A stretch of DNA of 64,000 nucleotides, from the NCBI GenBank assembly GCA_046704745.1, contig JBJKRL010000085.1, positions 119,377 through 183,376 on the forward strand. Direction: 5' to 3'. Positions within the stretch are counted from its first letter, which is position 1; the number at the start of each line of letters is the position of its first letter. The notes beneath the pieces were generated by a model. That model saw nothing but the letters and a program-made list of their open reading frames with translations. It was not told the origin of the DNA and searched no databases. Shown piece after piece: positions 24,384-32,992 of this stretch. Both the position numbers and the translations under genes were made by a program. Origin of the DNA: CAWGGS01 sp046704745 (GTDB lineage: Bacteria; Desulfobacterota; Desulfobulbia; Desulfobulbales; Desulfocapsaceae).

Positions 24384-26594
24384 TGAGATGGCGCCGGTGG
24401 GGCAGATAGTCTCACAGAGATGGCAATCGCGGCAGGAGGCGCAGGACAAACAACGGTCGGCCTGGCTGGCCGGACTGTGATCGTCTTGCAGCGGCATGTA
24501 GTGGGTGATGGTCAGGGCCTGTTGCGGAATCAGCTGTTTGGTAAACGGCTTCCAGTCCACACCTTGAAACTGGGCCAGAATGAATTCGGCCGCCGTCTTG
24601 CCGGCGCCCAGGGCATGGGTGGCCAGGCCTGGTTTCTCCACATCACCGATGGCCAGCACTTTTTTGTCGCTTGTCAGATGCGCTTTGTCGGTCTTGACCC
24701 AGGCGGCTCCACCAACGGTAACGGTGTCGACGCTGGCAGGCAAAAACGGCAGGGCCGGGACATCGCCGATGGAGATGATGACGGTCTGGGCCGGTATCAG
24801 CTCACCGCTGTCGGTAATAAGCCCCTTTGCGGTCACCTCTTTGGTGACGACGGGCCAGCGGAATGTTGCACCCAGAGCCTCGGCGTTTTCCTTCTCCTTG
24901 CCGAAGGCCAGCGGCTTCTGAATATCAACCAGGGTCACTGACTCAGCTCCCAGTTGATAGGCCTCGAAGGCTACATCGCAGCCGACGTTGCCGGCGCCGA
25001 TAACGACAACTTTTTTGCCCACAGAGGGCGGTGTGTCGCTCTTGGCGCTCTTCAAGAAGTCAAGAGCTGCAATGACCCGCTCATGGCCGGGGAACTGGAG
25101 ACGCCTGGGGGCATGGGTGCCGACGGCAACAACCACGTAATCGAATTCTTTCTTCAGCTTGGTGAATTTCTCTTTATTCATGTCCACGCCGAGATTGACG
25201 TGGATGTTGGACAGGGAGAGAAAACGTGCAATCTCTTGGTCCCAGATGGCCTGGGGCAGACGTTCCCAAGGGATGACCTGAGAGAGCTTGCCGCCTATCT
25301 TTTTGTCTTTTTCAAACATATGAACTTCGACCCCGGCGAGGGCCAGCTGCCAGGCGGCGTTCATACCCCCCGGGCCGGCGCCGATAATCGCTACTTTCTT
25401 CCCTATGGATTCAGCCGGTTCCGGGGCGGCAAAGTGACTCACAGCGCGGCCCAAGACCCGGACATCGATAGGATCGTCCACACCCTGCCTCGAACAGTTT
25501 TCAACACAGAGATTGGGACAGATAGCGCCACAGACGACAGCGGGCAGCGGCGTGTAGCGCAGGATCATCTCATAGGCCTCGTCGCTGCGGCCGTCTCTAA
25601 TCAACCTCAATCGATCCACTGTCGGGATATGAACCGGGCAGTAGAAGGTACAAGGGGCAGCCGATTCGCAGTTGGCCCAATAAGGCCGGTTACGCCGCAG
25701 TTCCCCGGTGACAATGGCGTCAATGGGACTGCGGTCAAGACCAGGGGCGAGATCACGCAACGGGTCGCCGCCGCCGAATGCGCCTTTCCAGAAGTTTTCC
25801 CGGAATTCGGCCATGGGCATGGGGCCGGAGAACATCAGAGCCCGCTCCTGCGGGGTGATGGCTACAAGTACCTGCCATTCTTCGCGAACGGTGAGAGTTG
25901 AAAGTAGTTCGGGCATTCCGATTCTTTCAAGATACCTTTCCATCCGCTCCATCAACCACTGCCACTGCTCATCATTCGGCTTGTCCAGGCGGGCGCTGGT
26001 TTTCGGGTAGGAGTCGTCAATCTTGCCGCGAAAGTAAATAAAACCGCCCACCATGCCGACACAGGGACGGTAGCCCAACACATTGTCGGGATTTTTCGGG
26101 TCAATGCCGCAGACGACGGCAATACCGCCACAGTTGAATTCGGCAAAGGAGTCTCCGGTAGAACCCAGGACCCAGAGTTCGGGTTTCGTATAGTCGGGAT
26201 TCCATTTGGTCATGGTCAGGCCGCGGGCACCGATTGAGCCCTTGATGTAGACCTTGCCCATGGCCATGGCATTGCAGGCGCCATTGGTTGCATTGCCCAA
26301 CACGGTGATCTCGGCGCCGATATTGAGATACCCCACATCATCGGAGGTTGCGCCGTGGCAGACGATGGTTGTGCCCGGCAAACCCATGCAGCCCAGACGT
26401 TGTCCGCTGGGACCTTTTACCTCGATATGAAGCCCGTCCGGCCTCTGAAGCCTGATACCTATATTATGCTGACCATAGGACTCGAGGACGACATGAGAGG
26501 ACTCCTCTGCCGCCTTGCGTACCATTTTCTCGAAATCCATGGAAGTAATTCGCTGGCCCTGTTCGTCGCGGCCTTTTACAACTATCATAGTCAC
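24234..26594 (-). CDS. Glutamate synthase: GltB C-terminal domain fused to GltD-like reductase and ferredoxin
   Basis: 786 residues, GTG start at 26594 with AAGGAG 6 bases upstream (an ATG two codons later is possible). Residues 1-240 are the GXGXG beta-helix of glutamate synthase (GYLNIGAEITVLGNATNGA, GKVYIKGSIGARGL). Residues 300-710 are a GltD-type NAD(P)H oxidoreductase with VAIIGAGPGGMNAAWQLALAG for FAD and VVVIGAGNVGCDVAFEA for NAD(P). The end carries two [4Fe-4S] motifs (CLSCASCRDCHLC, CIGCGFCADTCPCG). With the next two genes it makes a complete split GOGAT forming glutamate from glutamine and 2-oxoglutarate. It is last in the operon and its 3' end is duplicated at 19946-20165. Confidence 0.9.
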   Translation of the reverse strand: MTMIVVKGRDEQGQRITSMDFEKMVRKAAEESSHVVLESYGQHNIGIRLQRPDGLHIEVKGPSGQRLGCMGLPGTTIVCHGATSDDVGYLNIGAEITVLGNATNGACNAMAMGKVYIKGSIGARGLTMTKWNPDYTKPELWVLGSTGDSFAEFNCGGIAVVCGIDPKNPDNVLGYRPCVGMVGGFIYFRGKIDDSYPKTSARLDKPNDEQWQWLMERMERYLERIGMPELLSTLTVREEWQVLVAITPQERALMFSGPMPMAEFRENFWKGAFGGGDPLRDLAPGLDRSPIDAIVTGELRRNRPYWANCESAAPCTFYCPVHIPTVDRLRLIRDGRSDEAYEMILRYTPLPAVVCGAICPNLCVENCSRQGVDDPIDVRVLGRAVSHFAAPEPAESIGKKVAIIGAGPGGMNAAWQLALAGVEVHMFEKDKKIGGKLSQVIPWERLPQAIWDQEIARFLSLSNIHVNLGVDMNKEKFTKLKKEFDYVVVAVGTHAPRRLQFPGHERVIAALDFLKSAKSDTPPSVGKKVVVIGAGNVGCDVAFEAYQLGAESVTLVDIQKPLAFGKEKENAEALGATFRWPVVTKEVTAKGLITDSGELIPAQTVIISIGDVPALPFLPASVDTVTVGGAAWVKTDKAHLTSDKKVLAIGDVEKPGLATHALGAGKTAAEFILAQFQGVDWKPFTKQLIPQQALTITHYMPLQDDHSPASQADRCLSCASCRDCHLCETICPTGAISRQDLRPEGVESAGFTVSYEYISDDKKCIGCGFCADTCPCGIWTMHPYES

Positions 26595-26701
26595 AAAGAA
26601 CTCCTTCTCTAAAAGAGCAGCTCACAGCCGGGCCGGCAAGCACCGGTCCGGCCTGTTGGTTTAGTGGAGTAATGATTGCGTCGTTTCATAACGAGTCCCA
26701 A

Positions 26702-28342
26702 TCAGCAGACATACTTGATCTGCAGCCTGTCGGCCGCGGCCTTGTCGGCTATGCCTAGGGCATCGGACATGCCGATAGGCAGACTCTGGGAGCGACCCAG
26801 GGGTGCCATGATCTTTTTCACCTCGGTATGGATGGACATAAACGTCTCGGCCACCCGTTCTGCCACCAGATCGGGGTCCAGACGCCGATAGAGTTTCGGG
26901 TTCTGGCTGGTGATGCCTTTGGGACAGATACCGAGGTTGCAGACATTGCACCGGTTCTTCTCGTTGCCAAGACACCCGGCGGTCGCTTGCATAATATATT
27001 TGCCGATATGGACTCCCGAGGCGCCAAGCATAACAAGCGCCATGCCGTTTTGGGCCACATTGCCGTTCTTGCCAATGCCGCCAGCGGCAAAAATCGGTAT
27101 CTCGTTCTGTTTGCCCTGGGCCGCTAGATCGAGATAGCATTCCCGGACGTTGGAGGCGATGGGGTGGCCGGTGGCGTCCATGGATACGTTGTAGGCGGCA
27201 CCGGTGCCGCCGTCTATACCGTCGATGACCAGACCACCGGCATACGGATTGCGCACCAGGTTGTTCAAGACCGATTTCGACGAGGTGGAGGCAGAGATCT
27301 TTGGATAGACCGGCACTCGGTGGCTGAAGGCCATGGACAGGGTCTGGATCATCTTCATAACGCTTTCCTCAATGGAATACAGCGTTTGATGGACCGGCGG
27401 CGACGGCAGGTCGACTCCCTCCGGGACACCGCGCAGACGGGCTATCAGCTTGGAGACCTTGAACCACATCAAGAGACCGCCGTCTCCCGGTTTTGCTCCC
27501 TGACCGTATTTGATCTCGATGGCGGCCGGATCGCACTGCATATCCGGGATAGCGCGGATGATCTCGTCCCAGCCGAAATAGCCAGAAGCGATCTGCAGGA
27601 TCAGATATTTCAAGTACGGGCTTTTTAATACCCAGGGCGGGCAGCCGCCTTCACCGGTACACATGACCACCGGGAGGCCCAGGACTTCGTTGCAGTAAGC
27701 GACTCCCTGCAACAAACCGAGCCACATATTGGGTGACAGTGCCCCAAAGGACATGGAGCCGATAATGAAGGGGAAGATCTGCCGGGTAGGCGGAATCCAA
27801 CCACCGCTCACGGTTCTCTTTAAAAATTCTTCGGGAGAGAGAACCCGACCAAGGGTGGTGGTAACGGTAAACTCATGCCGTCCGGCATCCAGCGCCGGAT
27901 CGGTGAGCATGGAAATACGATCAAACAGGATCTGATCGAGCATATTCGGGCCTGCGACATTCCTCCGTCCACCGCGTTTGCGTGGTTCTCCCTTCTGGTT
28001 GTGGAAGAACTGGGAGCGGTGCTCGTTGTCATTGGGAACCGGGCCGATGGCCTCGTTCGGGCAGACCATGGCGCACATGCCGCAGCCGATACAGGCGTTG
28101 TCCATGGTGGTCCGCTGGCGGATACCGACAAAGGTCCTGTACTCGTTTCCCCTGTTTTTGTTCAAGATATCGAGTTTCGGCATCCTCTGGCGGCGGTGAG
28201 CCAGGTAGATGGCGTTTTTCGGGCAGACCGCAGTGCATTGCCCGCAGAGGGTACATCTGTCCTCTCGGTGTTCTACGATCCATGGAAAATCGCTGTAGGT
28301 CAGGCTGCTAGGGGTAACGGATACGGATCGTACTGAGACCAT
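26702..28342 (-). CDS. Glutamate synthase FMN domain with N-terminal ferredoxin
   Basis: 546 residues. N-terminal double [4Fe-4S] ferredoxin (CTLCGQCTAVCP about 30-41; CIGCGMCAMVCP about 84-95), then the FMN/2-oxoglutarate-binding TIM barrel of GltB (FPFIIGSMSFGALSP, GEGGCPPWVLKS, IEIKYGQGAKPGDGG, VIDGIDGGTGAA) and the 3Fe-4S cysteines near the end (CNVCNLGICP). This is the archaeal-type central subunit. The start overlaps the upstream gene by 43 bases but has AAAGGA 9 bases before it, so the overlap is probably real and couples translation. Confidence 0.92.
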   Translation of the reverse strand: MVSVRSVSVTPSSLTYSDFPWIVEHREDRCTLCGQCTAVCPKNAIYLAHRRQRMPKLDILNKNRGNEYRTFVGIRQRTTMDNACIGCGMCAMVCPNEAIGPVPNDNEHRSQFFHNQKGEPRKRGGRRNVAGPNMLDQILFDRISMLTDPALDAGRHEFTVTTTLGRVLSPEEFLKRTVSGGWIPPTRQIFPFIIGSMSFGALSPNMWLGLLQGVAYCNEVLGLPVVMCTGEGGCPPWVLKSPYLKYLILQIASGYFGWDEIIRAIPDMQCDPAAIEIKYGQGAKPGDGGLLMWFKVSKLIARLRGVPEGVDLPSPPVHQTLYSIEESVMKMIQTLSMAFSHRVPVYPKISASTSSKSVLNNLVRNPYAGGLVIDGIDGGTGAAYNVSMDATGHPIASNVRECYLDLAAQGKQNEIPIFAAGGIGKNGNVAQNGMALVMLGASGVHIGKYIMQATAGCLGNEKNRCNVCNLGICPKGITSQNPKLYRRLDPDLVAERVAETFMSIHTEVKKIMAPLGRSQSLPIGMSDALGIADKAAADRLQIKYVC

Positions 28343-29442
28343 ATTGATAATTCCTTTCTATCTGGTGGAATGATGATTGTATGTTCGCGCATGGGTTGGA
28401 AATCATAGATAGGATCCCGGTCGGGAACCATGGCATCGACCCCGCACATCTCGGAGGCTATGGCCCACTGACCGGGCCTGCCGCCTACGATGGCCGGCCG
28501 TAGCTTTTTGTGGTCCATGACCAACAGACTGGTCTCATCGGGCAGGGTGCCGATTACGGCATTGGGCCCATCAATGATCAGGCGCCGGCAGGCGTTGCGC
28601 AGTCCCATGAGAAACTGGCCCTGCGGGTGGTTGTCCAACTCATCGGGCTTTAAAGGAGTGATGATGTGTTTAAAGGCTTGCAGAGGCAGTTTGAGCTTGT
28701 TCAAAGTGTAATGGAGAATATGGGTAAATACCTCGGAATCGCTCTGATATCCCATGTAGCCGGGAAATGCCTTGCCCAGCAACCAGTCGCGAATCGGGAC
28801 GAAGGCTGTATTCTCGCCATTGGTCATAGTCGAGATCCCCTGGAGGAAAAAGGGATGACAGGCATAGAGGTTGATGCCGTAATTGGTGTTCTGCCTTCCC
28901 TGAGCCATGCAGATGCGGGATTTGATCTGGCCGTCATGCAGGCAGAGGATGTTGCCGACCTCCAGAGGCCACCCGACCTCCTTAATCATCATGACATCGG
29001 GCCAGAACGAAAAGACCGTGAGATCACCGCTGTGTTTTTCACCGTCCATGCGCAGGGCCAGCCGTGTGAGCATTAGCTCCTCGTCTTTTTCCTCTTGGGT
29101 GGCGCCTGAGAAACGGTCGGGCATCCGGTAGGCCCGGACGAAATAGCGGTACCGGTCCTTGGCCTGGATCAGGTCCCGGCGCATGTGAAATTTATGGTCA
29201 TATTTTAGCTCATAACCTCGATTTTCCATGAAATTGTCAAGACGATGCCAAGACTTTTCATTATGGGCAATACCTGAAAGAATCGGAAATTTCGGGTTGT
29301 ATTTAAAATCCTCGAATTCCATGCCCCTGAGAAGAATGCCTAAGCCGGAGCCGTCATAGCCTTCCTTCATGGCTTCCATGGCTGTCAGAACCTCGTAGGG
29401 CGAGAAAGGTTCATTGGCTGTTTTCAGGGCTAAACGACACAT
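28300..29442 (-). CDS. Glutamate synthase glutamine amidotransferase subunit (class II)
   Basis: 380 residues; AGGAG before ATG. Starts MCRLAL, so Cys2 becomes the N-terminal nucleophile of a class II (Ntn) glutaminase after Met removal. Later segments YDGSGLGILLRG, TNYGINLYACHPFF and GYQSDSEVFTHIL belong to the same fold. It releases ammonia from glutamine for the FMN subunit. The separate GATase gene is the arrangement of archaeal and some anaerobic bacterial glutamate synthases. First gene of the three-gene operon, preceded by two hairpins. Confidence 0.88.
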   Translation of the reverse strand: MCRLALKTANEPFSPYEVLTAMEAMKEGYDGSGLGILLRGMEFEDFKYNPKFPILSGIAHNEKSWHRLDNFMENRGYELKYDHKFHMRRDLIQAKDRYRYFVRAYRMPDRFSGATQEEKDEELMLTRLALRMDGEKHSGDLTVFSFWPDVMMIKEVGWPLEVGNILCLHDGQIKSRICMAQGRQNTNYGINLYACHPFFLQGISTMTNGENTAFVPIRDWLLGKAFPGYMGYQSDSEVFTHILHYTLNKLKLPLQAFKHIITPLKPDELDNHPQGQFLMGLRNACRRLIIDGPNAVIGTLPDETSLLVMDHKKLRPAIVGGRPGQWAIASEMCGVDAMVPDRDPIYDFQPMREHTIIIPPDRKELSIWSQYDPYPLPLAA

Positions 29443-29837
29443 GTCTTTCTCCTGAGTAAGTAGTTATAGCTGCCTAAAAGGCAGGTCCTTCAGCAGAGAA
29501 ACCCTTTAAGGAATCCGCTGCCTCATTTCTCGCTGAAAAAGCCTCTTTCCTTACGGTTCAATTGGGGAAATCGCGTTTGCCGACTTTCGTTTTCCGTGGC
29601 AGGAGGTTTTTCGTTTTATCGCAATTTTGTAATATTTATATTCAGAGGAATGACAATGATGACAATATTGCGATGGACCTGAACTATTACTCGGAAGGTA
29701 GTGAAAAGTCAAGAGAGATTCAGAAAAGTGACCTGTGTTCGCAAAGATGCTATTGGATTGAAGAAGATCTGCCGAAAAGAAGGAAGAAACATTACTTACA
29801 GTTTGGGTCGAGTTTCTAAGGCAGGGGGAGGAAATCA
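29443..29837. other. Leader of the glutamate synthase operon
   Basis: 395 bases between divergent genes. They contain two adjacent hairpins (29470-29484 and 29489-29537) in the 5' leader of the operon. No gene seen. Confidence 0.5.
29470..29537 (-). promoter_or_regulatory. Double hairpin in the glutamate synthase leader
   Basis: Nearest the gene, CTGCCT-AAA-AGGCAG is a perfect small hairpin (29470-29484). Next to it TTCAGC-A-GAGAAA (29489-29501) pairs with TTTCTCGCTGAA (29526-29537), a 12-bp stem with one bulge. They lie 28-95 bases before the first start codon. An attenuator or RNA sensor is possible; no known riboswitch was recognised. Confidence 0.4.
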
Positions 29838-30434
29838 ATGGGGGGAGGAAAGAAACATCGGAGAGATCTTGTCGAAACGGGCGCGGCCCGGAGGTGCCGG
29901 GATGGGGCTCTTTCCCATAGAGGCCGCAGACCGACCGGGGCGGGCGTGGTTAAACAGGCCGGCGGAGCAATGTATGCGGTTATCACCCAGGTGGTGGCGG
30001 AGATAATCGGCCGGCGTGTCATTCTTCATGAATTGCTTGGAGCTGCCGATTTCGCCTCGATCTATGCCGGCAAAGAGGGAGGCCGGCCATTGTGGAGGTA
30101 CCGGTATGATTCAGAGAGACCGTTTGGCATAACCCTTTTATCTCATGAGCTGCGGTACGGCAAACGGCAGCTGACCATTTTTTCCGATGGATATTTGGAG
30201 CTTGCCCAAGGCAGAGGGCTTCCCCTCCTGATGGAGGTATGCGTGGATAAAGACGGTGTCTCGCAGTCGGGTGCTGCTGTTCGGAAGGAAGAGAAGAAGA
30301 CTCTTGCTTTCAGCTTTGATTTCGGCCCTGCGACATTTTTTGAAACAGCCTTTTCTTTCGATATAATAAAAGAGGTTGGACCTTACGGACTTACGGGATG
30401 TGGGTTCGTTGGTTTCCCCGATTGGAGGGGTTGA
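29838..30434 (+). CDS. Hypothetical protein
   Basis: 198 residues. GGGGAGG stands 7 bases before the ATG at 29838, a very strong site, but the first 44 residues are Arg/Gly-rich and unlike the rest; an internal ATG at 29970 (MYAVITQVVAEIIGRRVILH) would give 154 residues. The later part has alternating strands (RPFGITLLSHELRYGKRQLT, TLAFSFDFGPATFF). No signal peptide, membrane helix or known family seen. A hairpin at 30540-30589 with a following T-rich stretch could end its transcript. Confidence 0.5.
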   Translation: MGGGKKHRRDLVETGAARRCRDGALSHRGRRPTGAGVVKQAGGAMYAVITQVVAEIIGRRVILHELLGAADFASIYAGKEGGRPLWRYRYDSERPFGITLLSHELRYGKRQLTIFSDGYLELAQGRGLPLLMEVCVDKDGVSQSGAAVRKEEKKTLAFSFDFGPATFFETAFSFDIIKEVGPYGLTGCGFVGFPDWRG

Positions 30435-30539
30435 TTCGGTTTTCTTGTGACCATTACACCAGTACTGGTCTCTGAAATCGTAAACTGAAGCTTTTTTGCA
30501 AGATCAGTTAAGACCGCAGCACGTTCTTATCAACAGCCG

Positions 30540-30589
30540 CCTCAACTCGTGAGAAACCCTAGGGATACTGAATTTCTCATGAGTTGAGG
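30540..30589. terminator. Long hairpin between convergent genes
   Basis: A 17-bp stem with one G-T pair: CCTCAACTCGTGAGAAA (30540-30556) against TTTCTCATGAGTTGAGG (30573-30589). The T-rich sequence that follows on the plus strand favours termination of the 29838-30434 gene. It also lies 9 bases past the tatA stop on the other strand. Confidence 0.6.
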
Positions 30590-30597
30590 TGGTTTTA

Positions 30598-30819
30598 TTA
30601 TTTAAGAATCTTGCCAATATTTTTGACGTCGTCGACCTGTTGTTTAACCTCGGCCATTTCCTTGACGCCGGGAATATCCTCGACTTCTTTCAGGCCTTTT
30701 TTAAAGGAAGTGATTGCCTTGCCGAGACCTTCGCCGACTTCGGGGAGTTTCTTGCCGCCGAAGACCAGAAAGGCGATAACAAGGATAACGATGAGTTCAG
30801 GTGTTCCAAGTCCAAACAT
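30598..30819 (-). CDS. tatA: Twin-arginine translocase subunit TatA/E
   Basis: 73 residues. Typical TatA: short N-terminus, one membrane helix (ELIVILVIAFLVFGGKKLP) with the FGxxKLPE hinge and an amphipathic helix (GLGKAITSFKKGLKEVED). TatA oligomers form the pore that exports folded proteins with twin-arginine signals. It sits 44 bases from a second tatA; no tatB or tatC adjoins. GAGG upstream of ATG. Confidence 0.92.
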   Translation of the reverse strand: MFGLGTPELIVILVIAFLVFGGKKLPEVGEGLGKAITSFKKGLKEVEDIPGVKEMAEVKQQVDDVKNIGKILK

Positions 30820-30863
30820 TGCATGCCTCGTGATGTGAGAGAATGTAGGTGTAAATTAACCGA

Positions 30864-31049
30864 TCAGGACGCGGAGTCCGATTTGCTGTCGTTGTCGATC
30901 TTTTTAGTATCGTCGCTCTTTGTGGCCTCCTTGAAGTTCTTGATTCCCTTACCGATACCGGCACCGATCTCGGGCAACTTGCCGGCGCCGAAAATTATAA
31001 CGACAATAACCAGAATAACAAGGAGTTCCGGCATTCCAAGTCCAAACAT
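30864..31049 (-). CDS. tatA: Twin-arginine translocase subunit TatA/E, second copy
   Basis: 61 residues. Same architecture as its neighbour (MFGLGMPELLVILVIVVIIF, then GAGKLPEIGAGIGKGIKNFK) but with a shorter, acidic, Ser/Asp-rich tail. GAGGTG lies 5 bases before the ATG. The pair is a tandem duplication with divergent tails; the two may have separate roles like TatA and TatE, or one may act as TatB. That is inference. Confidence 0.9.
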   Translation of the reverse strand: MFGLGMPELLVILVIVVIIFGAGKLPEIGAGIGKGIKNFKEATKSDDTKKIDNDSKSDSAS

Positions 31050-31284
31050 AACACACCTCGAAGCAAAAGTTCTTAATACGAATAAGGTGGCTGCAATACC
31101 GTATCGCAGGCCTATTAAACCGAATAATTGCAGCAGGGCAACCTGCCGGAATGTCTGAACTTCTCACGCCTTGGCGAATTGCATGAGGACGAATATACCT
31201 CAGTGTTCATGAAAACTTCAGGCTATGGTCGAATGTAGAACAGTAACCTGAGAAAGTCAAGACTTACAAGGGACGGGGTGAAAA

Positions 31285-32628
31285 TCAGCGCCCGCCTTTC
31301 TTGTTGTGTTTCCGGATGTCATGGCCGATTTCCTCCATCTTGGCCAGTACCGCCTCTTCATTGATGGTCAGAAGCCGTCTGTTATGCATCAGCTGGCGGC
31401 CGTTGATGAAAGAATGAATGACATCGGCTCCCCTGGCGGCATATACCAGGTGGGAGGGGATGTTGTAGAGGGGAATCAGATGAGGTTGGTGCAGGTCAAG
31501 GACGATGACATCGGCCTTTTTGCCGGCGACAAGCGTGCCGATTTTATCTGCCGCCAGAAGGGCTGTTGCCCCTCCATGGGTTGCAGCATGTAAGGTTGTT
31601 TCCGCATCCATAACCGTGGGGTCCATGGAGGCGACCTTGTGCACCTTGGCCACACTGTTCATCTCCGAGAACATGTCCACATCGTTGTTGCTGGCACTGC
31701 CGTCAGTGCCTAAAGACAAAGTGATTCCGCTGTTGAGCATCTTGACAACCGGCGCCACTCCTGAAGCCAGCTTCATATTTGATTCCAGACAATGAGCGAC
31801 TTTGACCTTATGGGCTGCCATCAAGGCGATGTCTTCATTTTCCAACACCACGCAGTGATCGGCAAGGACCCGCTCGTTTAAGAGACCGAGATTATTAAGG
31901 TGCTCAACCGGAGAGCATCCGTATCTTTCCCGGCAGGTGGCTATCTCCGATTCGGTTTCCGAGAGATGGATCACAAAAAGGCTCTCCTCTCCACCTGCCA
32001 TCTCACCCAGACGGCTTAAAAGGTCGGGCGAGCAGGTATAGACGCTGTGAGGGTCGCAGGTGACCGTGATCAGAGGGTGATTACGGTACTGTTCGAACAT
32101 GTCGCGGACATAATCAAAACCGTTTGCCGGCTCCCCGTAATTGGGAGAAGGAAAATCGTAGAGAACCTCGCCGACCCAGGTCCGCATGCCTGCCGCATCC
32201 GCGGCCCTTGCCACTTCCATGGCAAAGAGATACATGTCGCAGAAGCTTGTTGTGCCCGATTTTATCATCTCGGCCATGGACAGCATGGTGGCGTGATATA
32301 CCCAATCCCCCGTCAGTTTGGCCTCAATGGGAAAGATATGCTCCTGCAGCCAGGTCATGAGTGGCAGATCGTCAGCCAGACCGCGAAAACAGGTCATGGC
32401 GGCATGGGTATGAGTGTTGATCAGTCCCGGCATAATGAGGCCATGCGGCTCATGGAGACGTTTAACATCGGGGTAGCGCCGAACAAGCTCTTCGGTCGAT
32501 GCGACATCCGCAATAGTGTCGCCTGCAATGGCCATTCCAGCATCTTTTAAGAGTCCTGTCTGGTTGGAGGCGGGGAGAAGATAACGGCCCGTAAGAAGAA
32601 GATCGATGGGTTGAGCTGGTGGGGTCAT
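31285..32628 (-). CDS. mtaD: S-adenosylhomocysteine/methylthioadenosine deaminase-type amidohydrolase
   Basis: 447 residues; AAAGGA before ATG. Amidohydrolase superfamily metal sites: PGLINTHTHAAM (about 68-79), HLSETESE (about 220), VAHCLESNMKLASG (about 275-288) and LGTDGSASNNDVDMF (about 305-319). The TDGSASNND segment is characteristic of the MTA/SAH deaminase branch. It converts S-adenosylhomocysteine or 5'-methylthioadenosine to the inosyl form. A purine nucleoside phosphorylase lies just upstream, which fits a salvage route in which deamination precedes phosphorolysis. Confidence 0.87.
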   Translation of the reverse strand: MTPPAQPIDLLLTGRYLLPASNQTGLLKDAGMAIAGDTIADVASTEELVRRYPDVKRLHEPHGLIMPGLINTHTHAAMTCFRGLADDLPLMTWLQEHIFPIEAKLTGDWVYHATMLSMAEMIKSGTTSFCDMYLFAMEVARAADAAGMRTWVGEVLYDFPSPNYGEPANGFDYVRDMFEQYRNHPLITVTCDPHSVYTCSPDLLSRLGEMAGGEESLFVIHLSETESEIATCRERYGCSPVEHLNNLGLLNERVLADHCVVLENEDIALMAAHKVKVAHCLESNMKLASGVAPVVKMLNSGITLSLGTDGSASNNDVDMFSEMNSVAKVHKVASMDPTVMDAETTLHAATHGGATALLAADKIGTLVAGKKADVIVLDLHQPHLIPLYNIPSHLVYAARGADVIHSFINGRQLMHNRRLLTINEEAVLAKMEEIGHDIRKHNKKGGR

Positions 32629-32992
32629 GATTTAAAATCCTTTAAAGGAGCCGGGAGTTGGCCCGGATTTCTCATCAGTTCAGGATGCGTCAGGTGCGAA
32701 GTTATTGGTAATGAACTATTGTAAGCCAAGTTCATTGCCAAAATACTGAAGAAGATGGTGCGGCCTGGACTGATCTTTGGTGAACATTGTGTGAATTTGA
32801 TAACATAAGAGTTTGTTCGAAAAGACTTGTCCTGCCTGGAGTGAAGAAAAATTGGCACAGTTTTCATGAGAAATCCGAGCTGGAAGAACGGGAAAACAAC
32901 CTCGGGTAGCCGATGCAGGACTAGGCTTGAAGCAAACACCGTCAATAAAATCTGGACTGGTGGTGCGCCCACACCTAGGGTCTTCCCGGGTC
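32629..32992. other. Intergenic region, no gene
   Basis: 364 bases between the deaminase and phosphorylase genes on the same strand. A 123-codon frame here has no family features or ribosome site. I looked for an SAH- or SAM-type riboswitch and could not support one. Confidence 0.4.

Noticed and set aside
24954..25901. 315-codon plus-strand frame
   Set aside because: Antisense to the glutamate synthase reductase domain; no recognisable domain.
29443..29837. Sigma-54 promoter or known glutamine RNA motif before the glutamate synthase operon
   Set aside because: No GG-N10-GC element of the right form and no match to the glnA or downstream-peptide RNA pattern by eye.
32629..32992. SAH or SAM riboswitch before mtaD
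   Set aside because: No conserved core or pseudoknot arrangement could be traced.
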